Assembly (NCBI GenBank): GCA_011526045.1
Contig: WYBE01000024.1
Coordinates: 1 to 55,486, forward strand
Source of the DNA: Nevskiales bacterium
GTDB lineage: Bacteria > Pseudomonadota > Gammaproteobacteria > Steroidobacterales > GCA-2729495
Direction of reading: 5' to 3'
Length of the DNA: 55,486 nucleotides
This document shows, one piece after another, positions 1 to 9,635 of this stretch. Position 1 is the stretch's first letter; the number at the start of each line of letters is the position of its first letter. The notes beneath the pieces are model-generated. The model was not told the origin of the DNA and made no database searches. It saw only the letters and a program-made list of their open reading frames with translations. Made by a program: the position numbers and the translations under genes.

Positions 1-313
1 CCGCTGCGACACGACGGGTCGGCGCTACAGCTCCGTCGCGGCTGGCGCCGCTCCTACAGGGCTTCGTTCACCGCGATCGTTGGTCGGCACCCTGTAGGAG
101 CGACTTCAGTCGCGACCACCGCAACGTTTCCCGCTGCGACACGACGGGTCGGCGCTGCAACTCCGTCGCGGCTGGCGCCGCTCCTACAGGGCTTCGTTCA
201 CCGCGATCGTTGGTCGGCACCCTGTAGGAGCGACGCGAGTCGCGACCACCGCGACGTTTCCCGCTGCGGCACGACTGGTCGGCGCTACAGCTCCGTCGCG
301 GCTTGCGCCGCTC
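1..313. repeat. REP doublet array, 130-bp tandem period
   Basis: There is no gene here. A unit of about 130 bp starts at 1 and 131, and again in part at 261. Each unit carries two facing REP elements. One has a 5' GTAG head followed by GGAGCGAC and a GTCGC inverted arm (about 95-117 and 215-237). The other is its opposite-facing partner with GCGGC/GCCGC arms ending in CTCCTACA (about 37-57, 167-187 and 297-317). GTAG-headed imperfect palindromes are the known signature of bacterial REPs mobilised by RAYT transposases; no RAYT gene is in this window. The last partner element runs to the glnS stop codon. Confidence 0.85.
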
Positions 314-2014
<1,701 letters not shown>

Positions 2015-2059
2015 GCAGAACCGGCGCCTTCGTCGCCACGCATTGCGCTGCGTTCGACA

Positions 2060-2881
2060 CTAGCGCACCACCACGCTGTCGCGCGATTCCAGCTCCGACA
2101 TCAGATCACGGCGCACGAACGGCGCCATCAGGAAGCGGCGCAGCGCCTTGCTGCGCGTGAGCCATTCGATCGTAGCGCCCTGCTTCTGGTTGGCGAGCGC
2201 CTGCTGCGCCAGCCAGGGCGTCACGGTCTCCACCCGGTCGGCGAGGATGTTCATCATGCGCCGCGCGCGGGCCCACTGCTCAGGGTCGTTGCCGCGCGAC
2301 GAATACAACAGCAGGTCGGTGGGCACCATACCGGGGCTCAGCGCACCAACCAGCACCGGCGTGCCGCGGCATTCCTTCGCGACCGCGGCGGTGAGGTAGC
2401 GAATCGCCCGCTTGGTCGCGCCGTACACTGCCAGCCCCGGCGACGTCATGTCGTTGCTGCCGAAGCCCTCGAAGGTGTAGATGCGTCCGCCACCCTGGCG
2501 CAGCATGCCGGCCAGCGCCACGCGTGTGCCGAACATCGTGCCGGCCAGGTTGGTGTCGATCGTGGCCGCGATCTGCTCGGGCGGCAGTTCGGCAAACAGC
2601 AGGTGATCGGTCGCGACCGCGGCGTTGTTGATCCAGAGGTCGACGCGGCCGAAGCGCGCGACCGCGGCATCCCAGAGCGCCTGGCTGGACTCGAAGCTGC
2701 GCACGTCGCAGACCTGGCCGAGCACCGCCTCGGGCGAGCGCAACCCGGCAAGGGCACGATCGACCGCCTCGCGGCTACGGCCGGTGACCACGACGTTGTG
2801 GCCGAGTTTCAGGAACTCTGCAGCCAGCCCGTAACCGATACCCCGGGTGCTGCCCGTGATGACGACTGTCTGCCTCTCCAT
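2060..2881 (-). CDS. Short-chain dehydrogenase/reductase
   Basis: NAD(P)-dependent oxidoreductase of the classical SDR fold, 273 aa, substrate unknown. The nucleotide-binding motif TGSTRGIG lies at residues 9-16, the NNA motif at 85-87, and the catalytic YxxxK pair is Tyr153/Lys157 (YGATK). The frame is open further upstream to 3034, but I place the start at 2881: the protein then begins directly with the first beta strand, and a GGGG-type Shine-Dalgarno sits about 8 nt upstream. The extra N-terminal residues would be Arg-rich and unlike the family. The catalytic Ser is not cleanly placed (Ser142 is the nearest candidate). It precedes glnS on the same strand and is divergent from the TonB receptor. 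Confidence 0.9.
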   Translation of the reverse strand: MERQTVVITGSTRGIGYGLAAEFLKLGHNVVVTGRSREAVDRALAGLRSPEAVLGQVCDVRSFESSQALWDAAVARFGRVDLWINNAAVATDHLLFAELPPEQIAATIDTNLAGTMFGTRVALAGMLRQGGGRIYTFEGFGSNDMTSPGLAVYGATKRAIRYLTAAVAKECRGTPVLVGALSPGMVPTDLLLYSSRGNDPEQWARARRMMNILADRVETVTPWLAQQALANQKQGATIEWLTRSKALRRFLMAPFVRRDLMSELESRDSVVVR

Positions 2882-3033
2882 GCTGCCCCTGCTCCGGATG
2901 ATTCCCTGGTGGCGACGCCCGCTGCCGCGCGCCCGCCGGCGTGCCGTGGCGGGCAGCATTATGCCAGCCCGCCGCCGCAGCGTATCCACGCGCAAGCTCC
3001 CCTTGCCGCTGGCGATCACCCCGCGGATCCGCA

Positions 3034-3062
3034 TTGACCGTTACCTGCCCCTGAATTAGCGT
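3034..3062 (+). promoter_or_regulatory. Candidate sigma70 promoter of the TonB receptor
   Basis: TTGACC (3034-3039) and TAGCGT (3057-3062) are separated by 17 bp and lie about 136 bp upstream of the GTG at 3198. The -35 matches the consensus at five of six positions and the -10 is weak. This is the best candidate in the SDR/receptor divergent gap. Confidence 0.35.
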
Positions 3063-3197
3063 TGTACCGGGAGGGTTCCCGTCGGTTGCGACCCGGCGCA
3101 GGTCGGACAGCGGGTCCTGTGGTGTTGAACTTGCGGTCCTGCCAGGCCTGTCGTCCGTTCGCCGTCCGCCACCCTGATCCGGCTGTTTGCGATTGCA

Positions 3198-5705
3198 GTG
3201 ACGCCCGTCGTCACCGCCATACCGATCGCTGCCAGCGCGGCCGATACTCCAGTCGACGAGATCGTCGTCACCGTCCGGCAACGCGCGGAAACCGTGCGCG
3301 ATGTACCGGGCACGGTCTCGGTGCTCTCCTCCGAAGCCATCGCCGCTTCCGGCGTCGAGCGGGCACGCGATTTCATCGCGCTGACGCCCGGGGTCTCCAT
3401 CGTGAACGCGGCCGAGGTCGCGGACAGCCAGGTGAACATCCGGGGCATCAACGGCGCCCGCGATGCGGAAACCAACTACGCGCTGATCATCGACGGCATC
3501 CTCATGACCAACCCCGCGGCGCTCAACCGCGAATATCCGAACCTGAAGCAGGTCGAGGTCCTGAAGGGCCCGCAGGGCGCGATCTACGGTCGCAATGCGG
3601 CTGCCGGCGCCTTCGTTATCACCACCAGCAAGCCGGGCGACACCTTGTCCGGTGACGTCAAGGCGAGCGTGGCTCAGGACGACAGCTACTTCGTCTCCGG
3701 CCTCGTCGGCGGGCCACTCACCGACACGATCCGCTGGAGCGTCGACGGCAGCTATCGCGACACCGACGGCTTCTACTCCTACGTGGACACGGGCAGCAGC
3801 TTTCCGGCGGAGTACTACCCGGACCCCGGCTGCGACGACTGCGTGGACTACTTCGAGGACTGGAACGTCACCGGCCGGATGATCTGGGAGCCCTCGAGCG
3901 AGCTCAGCGTCGACGCCAAGCTGCGCTATGGCGAAGTCGATGCCAGCTCGATCATTTTCAACAACGTCTTCCACCTGCCCGACCTCGTCGGCATCCTCGA
4001 GGGCGGCTTCGGTCTGCCGGCGGACTTCGCCGCGAAGGCCTATGAGGACGTCAACTCCCACGTCTTCCAGTTCAACCCCAACTTCCGGCACACCAACGAC
4101 CAGGATGCCACCGAGTTCTCCGTCAAGGTGAACTACGACCTCGCCTGGGCGGATCTCACCGCCTGGGGCCTGTACAGCGACATCGACAACAGCCTGGGTG
4201 CAGAAGGCACCAGTGGTGCGTTCGGCTTTTTCTTCCCACACCAGCGCTGCATCGACTCGGTGGCCGCGCTGACGGGGTTCCCGGTCGCACCGCCGCAACT
4301 GATCGCCGGCACGCCGGCCACCTCGATCCTCGGCGCCTATACGCCGACGACCTGCGACGGTACCCAGTTCCAGACCCGCAACCAGGAGGATTACTCCTTC
4401 GAGGTCAGGCTCGCGTCGAAGTCCGACCAGCGCCTGCGCTGGCTGGGCGGCCTGTACTACCTCAACATCGATCGCGAGGTCGGCGTGAATACCGGCCTCG
4501 ACACGGGCGCCGGCGTGGTCGAAAGCATGTTCACCACCGACCCGGCCAACCCGACCCAGCAGCTGGTCTGGGACGACTTCGACACCGACGTCTACGCCGT
4601 CTTCGGCCAGCTCGCCTACGACGTCACCGATACGATCGAGGCCTCGCTGGCATTGCGCTACGACCGCGAGGAGCGCGACGTCCACAACCGGGTGCCCACC
4701 GACGCGACCACGCAGTACATCGACACCTGCCTCGACAACGCCGCCGGCGACCCGACACCCGGTGCGGACCCCATCAACCCCGGCCTCTGCGCCACCGGCT
4801 CCATCCCGGATAAGAGCGAGGAATGGAACCAGCTGCAACCAAAGTTCGCCCTCACCTGGGACGCGAACGAGCACCTGACGGCCTATGCCTCGGCCGGCAT
4901 GGGTTTCAAGAGCGGCGGCTTCAACAGCCAGGGCTCCCAGGCAACCGTGGATTCGTTCATCAACAACGTCGTGGTGGCCGGCACCGGCTTCAGCCCGGTC
5001 AACGTGAACGATGTGTTCGACGAGGAAACCTCCTGGTCCTACGAGGCGGGCCTCAAGGGCAACTGGGACGAGAACCGCTGGCGCGGCGAACTGGCCGTCT
5101 TCCACACCGACGTGGACGATATGCAGTTCTTCGAGTTCTACGTCGGGCCCTTCGGGCTGCTGCGCGTCGTCTCCAACATCGACGAAGTGAGCATCGACGG
5201 CATCGAGGCGTCCGTGAGCTGGGCCGCCACCGACTGGCTCGAGCTCTACGGCGCCTATGCGGTGACCGACAGCGAGATCGACAAGAACACCGCCCGCCCC
5301 GACACCGTGGGCAACGAGTCGCCCTATACGCCGGAGTGGACCGGCAACGTCGGCGGGCGCATGACCTACCCGCTGACCGCCAGCCTCGATTTCATCTACA
5401 ACATGGATATCAGCATGGTCGGCGCGACCTGGTTCCACCCGGTCCAGGGACAGGAGCGCCCGACGCTGTTCACGCTGGCCGGCTTCGGCAACGGCGAGTA
5501 CAGCCCCAGCCGGCGCGACTCCTATGCCATCGTCAATGCCCGCATCGGCGTGCAGAGCGACCACTGGTCGCTGGTGCTGTTCGGCAGGAACGCCTTCGAC
5601 GAGGATTACGTGGAGGAAGTCATCCCGGCGCCCGAGTTCGGCGGCTCCTTCATCCACGCCGGCAGCGAGTCCCGCTTCGGCGTCGAGGGCAGCTACAAGT
5701 TCTGA
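3198..5705 (+). CDS. TonB-dependent outer-membrane receptor
   Basis: Energy-coupled outer-membrane transporter, 835 aa from the GTG at 3198. A TonB box (DEIVVTV, about residues 20-26) is followed by a plug domain (about 45-150, with the LKGPQGAIYGRN motif) and a 22-strand-type barrel that ends in aromatic Phe, as outer-membrane beta-barrels do. The substrate cannot be read from sequence; several acidic, Cys-containing loops (DPGCDDCVDYF region) stand out. The start is uncertain. The signal peptide's hydrophobic stretch is in frame upstream of the GTG, with an Arg in front (codons from about 3165), yet no ATG, GTG or TTG exists between the stop at 3126-3128 and 3198. The region downstream is REP DNA. 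Confidence 0.93.
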   Translation: MTPVVTAIPIAASAADTPVDEIVVTVRQRAETVRDVPGTVSVLSSEAIAASGVERARDFIALTPGVSIVNAAEVADSQVNIRGINGARDAETNYALIIDGILMTNPAALNREYPNLKQVEVLKGPQGAIYGRNAAAGAFVITTSKPGDTLSGDVKASVAQDDSYFVSGLVGGPLTDTIRWSVDGSYRDTDGFYSYVDTGSSFPAEYYPDPGCDDCVDYFEDWNVTGRMIWEPSSELSVDAKLRYGEVDASSIIFNNVFHLPDLVGILEGGFGLPADFAAKAYEDVNSHVFQFNPNFRHTNDQDATEFSVKVNYDLAWADLTAWGLYSDIDNSLGAEGTSGAFGFFFPHQRCIDSVAALTGFPVAPPQLIAGTPATSILGAYTPTTCDGTQFQTRNQEDYSFEVRLASKSDQRLRWLGGLYYLNIDREVGVNTGLDTGAGVVESMFTTDPANPTQQLVWDDFDTDVYAVFGQLAYDVTDTIEASLALRYDREERDVHNRVPTDATTQYIDTCLDNAAGDPTPGADPINPGLCATGSIPDKSEEWNQLQPKFALTWDANEHLTAYASAGMGFKSGGFNSQGSQATVDSFINNVVVAGTGFSPVNVNDVFDEETSWSYEAGLKGNWDENRWRGELAVFHTDVDDMQFFEFYVGPFGLLRVVSNIDEVSIDGIEASVSWAATDWLELYGAYAVTDSEIDKNTARPDTVGNESPYTPEWTGNVGGRMTYPLTASLDFIYNMDISMVGATWFHPVQGQERPTLFTLAGFGNGEYSPSRRDSYAIVNARIGVQSDHWSLVLFGRNAFDEDYVEEVIPAPEFGGSFIHAGSESRFGVEGSYKF

Positions 5706-5756
5706 CGGACCATTGCAGCAGCGCCCGGCCAGCGCGCCGCGGTCGGCCAGCGCGCC

Positions 5757-6021
5757 GTAGGAGCGACGTCAGTCGCGACCATTCAGCCAGTCCGGTGCGC
5801 CAAGGCGTCGGCCAAGGTCGCGGCTTGCGCCGCTCCTGCACGGCTTCGTTCCGCGCCGCGGTCGGCCAGCACCCGGTAGGAGCGACGTCAGTCGCGACCA
5901 TGCAGCCAATCCGGTGCGCCAAGGCGTCGGCAAAGGTCGCGGCTTGCGCCGCTCCTGCACGGCTTCGTTCCGCGCCGCGGTTGGCCAGCGCGCCGTAGGA
6001 GCGACGTCAGTCGCGACCATT
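5757..6021. repeat. REP doublet array, 119-bp period
   Basis: GTAG-headed REPs start at 5757, 5876 and 5995, an exact 119-bp period. Oppositely oriented partners with GCGGC-TTGC-GCCGC stems lie between them, at about 5817-5840 and 5936-5960. The spacer DNA is also conserved, so whole doublets were duplicated. The array fills the gap between the TonB receptor and the promoter of the next gene and could act as a transcript 3' end. Confidence 0.85.
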
Positions 6022-6056
6022 CCGCCGACCTGACATGCCACGGCGCAGTGAAGTCT

Positions 6057-6076
6057 GAGGTTTGTCACAAAACCTC
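6057..6076 (+). promoter_or_regulatory. Inverted repeat, candidate operator
   Basis: GAGGTTT and AAACCTC are perfect 7-bp arms separated by GTCACA. The site ends 10 bp before the -35 hexamer at 6087, a position typical of an activator site or a distal operator. Confidence 0.45.
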
Positions 6077-6086
6077 CTTGCCACGC

Positions 6087-6116
6087 TTGTCATTTAACCT
6101 CGCGCGGCCCTATATT
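6087..6116 (+). promoter_or_regulatory. Sigma70-type promoter
   Basis: TTGTCA (6087-6092) and TATATT (6111-6116) are separated by 18 bp. This is the clearest sigma70-like pair in the window. Transcription would start near 6123, giving a leader of about 95 nt before the ATG at 6219. Confidence 0.55.
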
Positions 6117-6218
6117 CCCTTCACTGACCCTGATTGCGGACCCAGCCGAACAAAGACCCCAAGGGCCGCAACCAGCCCGCCCGAACCGGGCCGGGAAAAA
6201 GAATTAAATGAGGGTCCT

Positions 6219-6614
6219 ATGTGCCAGATTTCCGATAAGTTTTTCTCAGCAGTCCGCACGCTGAATGGCGATGCGCCCATGAAGCAGCGTCTGGTCGCTG
6301 CCTACCAGGAATATCTGGAAGACCTGCGCGAGGAACAGTTGCCGGATTCGATCCGCCCGAAATTCGTCTCGCTGCGACAGGCCCTGACTGCGGTCCGGCC
6401 CGCCAATGGCGAGAGCCCGGTGCACGCTTCGGTCCGGAAAATGGCTGCGGGCGACGCCCAGCGTTACGCCACCAGCATTCTGCTGATGCTGAGCGAACTG
6501 GTGCGGGTCAAAGGCAGCGGCGAGCGGCTGTCCTTCGTCAAGTCCGAGCGCCCGACCATCGAAGAAGCGCCGTTCATCCCCGGCGTGATCCAGCTGCACA
6601 ACAAGGCCCGCTGA
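6219..6614 (+). CDS. Conserved-looking hypothetical protein, 131 aa
   Basis: Product not recognised. The ATG at 6219 is preceded by GAGGGT about 6 nt upstream and by a good promoter and inverted repeat. The frame stays open upstream to 6048, but that part is unlikely coding. The protein is soluble, with no signal peptide or membrane segment. It is helix-rich, with a charged stretch (YLEDLREEQL, about 29-38) and an amphipathic C-terminal half (about 70-105). It is monocistronic and flanked by REP arrays on both sides. The strong, well-spaced promoter and an operator-like repeat suggest a regulated, well-expressed gene, but no function can be assigned. Confidence 0.75.
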   Translation: MCQISDKFFSAVRTLNGDAPMKQRLVAAYQEYLEDLREEQLPDSIRPKFVSLRQALTAVRPANGESPVHASVRKMAAGDAQRYATSILLMLSELVRVKGSGERLSFVKSERPTIEEAPFIPGVIQLHNKAR

Positions 6615-6640
6615 GCACGACGGCGCCGCCTCCTCCCCTG

Positions 6641-6825
6641 GGTCGCGGCTTGCGCCGCTCCTACACGGCTTCGTTCATCGCAACGCCGGATTGCACCCGG
6701 TAGGAGCGACGTCAGTCGCGACCAGCGCTCGATTTCCCGTCGCGCCGGTATCCGTCGCGGCTTGCGCCGCTCCTACACGGCTTCGTTCATCGCAACGCCT
6801 CCAACACGGCGTCGTTCATCGCCGC
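6641..6825. repeat. REP elements, one doublet plus a partial copy
   Basis: A GCGGC-TTGC-GCCGC element (about 6641-6665) is paired with a GTAG-headed element (about 6700-6724). A second GCGGC-type element lies at about 6753-6778, followed by decayed spacer copies (repeats of the CGTCGTTCATCG type) up to about 6825. The cluster separates the convergent 131-aa gene and the amidohydrolase gene, so it may serve both transcripts as a 3' boundary. Confidence 0.75.
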
Positions 6826-6849
6826 CGCATGTCGGCGCCCCGCCCGCGT

Positions 6850-8322
6850 CTAACAGGGCCGGCTGAGGTATTTTCCGCGCGGCTTGCCGACGATCTTGCC
6901 GCCGTCGAACACGATCTCGCCGCGCAGCACCGTCGTCTTGACGCGCCCGCTGAGCTCCATGCCCTCGAACGGCGTATACCCCTGCTGCGATTCCGAATCG
7001 GCCGCGCGCACGGTCCAGGTCTCGTTCGGATCGAGGATGGCGAGGTCGGCATCCAGCCCCGGCTCGATATCGCCCTTGCCGGGCAGCCCGAAACGGCGCG
7101 CCGGATTGAAGCTCGTGAGTTTCGCCATCTGGTTGTAGGTCAGGCCCCGCTTGCGGCCCTCGCTCACCAGCGCGGCCAGCAGGTACTCCGTGCCGCCGAA
7201 ACCGGACTTCGCGAGCCAGATGTCCTTCGGCTTCTTCGGGTCCACCTTCATCTCGTGCTTGCAGCAGGCGTGGTCGCTGCACACCCAGTCGAGGTTGCCG
7301 GCCACCAGGTTCTCCCAGAGGAACTCGACATCCGGCCGCGGACGGATCGGCGGATTCACCTTGGCGAGCGGACCGCAGGGGGAGTCGGTATCGAGCATCA
7401 GGTGGCCGATGGTCACCTCGCGACGGAAGTCGATGTGCGGGAACACCGCGGCCATCTGCAATGCCGCCACGACCGCCTTGCGCGAAGTCAGGTGCAGCAG
7501 GTTGATGTTCGGCAGATCCGTTTCGTTGGCGAGATAGGCGGCTATGAAGATCGCCAGGCCCTCCGAATGCGGCGGGCGCCCGGCGCTGTAGGCGTGCAGC
7601 CCCTTGAGCGCACCCTCCTCCTCCACCATCTTCGTGTACGCCGCCATGATCTCGGCGGTCTCGCAGTGCAGGCTGAGCGAAATGTCGTCGGCCAGCTCGG
7701 GATACTTGTCCATCGCCTTGCGCACGCCGCGCATCACGAACTCGAAGTGCGCGATGTCGTACTTCTCGTCCTTGCCGATCATCAGGAACTCAGACTGGTT
7801 CTGCGAGCGCCCATGCAGCCCGTGTCCGCCGTAGAACATGAAGATCTTGAATGACGTGACCCCGAACTCGCTCACCAGCGTGGGGATCTCGCGGATGTGC
7901 TGGCGGCTCATCGGGGCCAGGTGGTAGGCGTAGTCCACGTGGAACTTACCCGCCGAAATGTCGAGCACCTCCGGAAAGAACTTCTTGTACGGGCCGCCCT
8001 TGTTCAGGTAATAGCCGCCCGTGCGCATGTAGTTCAGGCTCGAGGTGACGCCACCCTGGGCGGCGGCGCGACTCTCGGTGACGGCGTCCTCGCCGAGCGG
8101 GGCGTAGATCCCGGTGTGCATGTGCGGGTCCACCAGGCCCGGAAACGCCAGCCGGTTCTTCGCATCGAACACCTGCTTCGCCGACCCGGCGGCGATCCCC
8201 GGTGCGATCTTCGCGAACTTGCCCTTGCTGATGGCGATATCGGCGTCCTCCACCATGGCCGCGTTGGGCCGGACAACACGCACGTTCTTGATCAGCAGGT
8301 CAAAGGGCTTCTGGGCGGCCAT
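6850..8322 (-). CDS. Dihydroorotase/hydantoinase-family amidohydrolase
   Basis: Metal-dependent cyclic amidase of the hydantoinase/dihydropyrimidinase/allantoinase superfamily, 490 aa, cytoplasmic. Binuclear-site ligands are visible: HMH at 67-69, the probable carbamylated Lys159 (TSFKIF), His219 (SLHCE), His277 (LLHLTS) and Asp350 (CSDH). The start at 8322 is chosen because the domain begins directly after it and GAGG lies about 7 nt upstream; the frame is open to 8601, but that part reads through REP DNA. The Cys-His cluster CSDHACCKHE after the catalytic Asp resembles hydantoinase-type enzymes, but the substrate (hydantoin, dihydropyrimidine, allantoin or other) cannot be fixed. It is monocistronic, with REP arrays on both sides. 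Confidence 0.9.
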   Translation of the reverse strand: MAAQKPFDLLIKNVRVVRPNAAMVEDADIAISKGKFAKIAPGIAAGSAKQVFDAKNRLAFPGLVDPHMHTGIYAPLGEDAVTESRAAAQGGVTSSLNYMRTGGYYLNKGGPYKKFFPEVLDISAGKFHVDYAYHLAPMSRQHIREIPTLVSEFGVTSFKIFMFYGGHGLHGRSQNQSEFLMIGKDEKYDIAHFEFVMRGVRKAMDKYPELADDISLSLHCETAEIMAAYTKMVEEEGALKGLHAYSAGRPPHSEGLAIFIAAYLANETDLPNINLLHLTSRKAVVAALQMAAVFPHIDFRREVTIGHLMLDTDSPCGPLAKVNPPIRPRPDVEFLWENLVAGNLDWVCSDHACCKHEMKVDPKKPKDIWLAKSGFGGTEYLLAALVSEGRKRGLTYNQMAKLTSFNPARRFGLPGKGDIEPGLDADLAILDPNETWTVRAADSESQQGYTPFEGMELSGRVKTTVLRGEIVFDGGKIVGKPRGKYLSRPC

Positions 8323-8516
8323 GGCAGTCCTCGTTCTGGTTTTCTGGGGGCAGCGTATGCAACTGCCGTGTCGGATCGGATAACGAAGCTGTGCAGGATA
8401 GCGCGGTTCGGGGCCGGGCTGAAGTTGGCGCGAACAAATCGGGGGCGCGAGCCCGGCCCGCGCCGGCATCGTCCGGCGCTCCGGGAGGCGCACCGCGGCA
8501 CCGGGGCACCGGCAAT

Positions 8517-8840
8517 GGTCGCGGCTTGCGCCGCTCCTACACGACTTCGTTCCGCGCCGCGCCTGACAGCACCCGGTAGGAGCGACGTCAGTCGCGACCA
8601 TTCAACCAATCCGGTGCGCCAAGGCGTCGGCAAAGGTCGCGGCTTGCGCCGCTCCTACACGACTTCGTTTCGCGCTGCGCCGGCCAGCACCCGGTAGGAG
8701 CGACGTCAGTCGCGACCATTCAACCAATCCGGTGCGCCAAGGCCGTCGGCAAAGGTCACGGCTTGCGCCGCTCCTACACGGCTTCCTTCAGCGCCGCGCC
8801 GGCCAGCGCGCCGTAGGAGCGACGTCAGTCGCGACCATTC
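8517..8840. repeat. REP doublet array, about 119-bp period
   Basis: GTAG-headed elements near 8576, 8694 and 8813 alternate with GCGGC-type partners near 8517, 8636 and 8755, together with their spacers. It is the same doublet family as at 5757-6021. The stretch 8323-8516 upstream holds the amidohydrolase leader; I see nothing else in it. Confidence 0.85.
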
Positions 8841-8873
8841 AACCGGCCCGGCGCACCGCGGCTGCCGCCGCGG

Positions 8874-9635
8874 TCATCTCACATGGGAATCGATGAACTC
8901 GCGCAACTGCCCCACGTTCATGTACAGCGAAACCCCGCCCCCCTGCGCGCACAGATCGCCCACCACGCGGCTCGCCACGCCGGCGAGCGCCCAGCTGCCG
9001 TCCGCGCGCGCGAGCAACAGCGGCCCGCCGCTGTCACCGCCGCAGGGGCCCGAAGCCCGATCGAGGAAGGCGAACCGCTCGCCTTCGATCTGCAGCGAAT
9101 CCAGCACCACATCGGACACCACCAGCTCGCGCGAGAAATCGACACCGGTGATCCGCCTGCCGTACCCCGCAATCACGCCGAGGGCGCCCTTGCGGACCAG
9201 CGCCGCCGCCTCGGCGCAGGTCAGCATCGGCACCGGCTCGACGGACAGGGGATGCTCGAGCTGCAACAAACCGATGTCGTAGGCACCGGTTTTCTCGTCG
9301 TACCGCGGATGCTTCACCGCCCGCAGCACGCGCACCGCACCGGCCCTGGTGCGATCCAGCTGTCCGGACATCACGCGCGCATTCGACGACGTGCAATGCG
9401 CCGCGGTCAGCACCCAGGCCGGCGCGACGAGCTGACCGCTGCAGATCCCCTCCGAACCCTCGTAGTGCAGGGCCACGACCCAGGCAAAGGCGCTTCGATA
9501 ACGCGCCTCGGCGGGAACCGCGCCGTTGACGATGGCCAGTGCGGCGGCAGGGAGGAGCGCCAGCAGCGTCGCGAGGCCAGGCACGATTCCGCAACGGCGG
9601 GGCATGCGGCGAAGAATGACCTGCCGCTGGCTCAT
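8874..9635 (-). CDS. Secreted trypsin-like serine protease
   Basis: S1-family (chymotrypsin-fold) endopeptidase, 253 aa, predicted exported. The N-terminus has Arg residues, then a hydrophobic stretch ending in AALA. The catalytic triad is His80 (LTAAHC), Asp120 (YDIGLL) and Ser202 (CGGDSGGPL), with Asp201 as the residue that receives the new N-terminus in active trypsins. IVNG (35-38) immediately follows the predicted signal cleavage site, so signal peptidase could release an already active enzyme with no propeptide. The start at 9635 overlaps the asparagine synthase stop by four bases (ATGA), so translation is probably coupled. The frame extends upstream, but only as an antisense-like shadow inside asnB. 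Confidence 0.9.
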   Translation of the reverse strand: MSQRQVILRRMPRRCGIVPGLATLLALLPAAALAIVNGAVPAEARYRSAFAWVVALHYEGSEGICSGQLVAPAWVLTAAHCTSSNARVMSGQLDRTRAGAVRVLRAVKHPRYDEKTGAYDIGLLQLEHPLSVEPVPMLTCAEAAALVRKGALGVIAGYGRRITGVDFSRELVVSDVVLDSLQIEGERFAFLDRASGPCGGDSGGPLLLARADGSWALAGVASRVVGDLCAQGGGVSLYMNVGQLREFIDSHVR

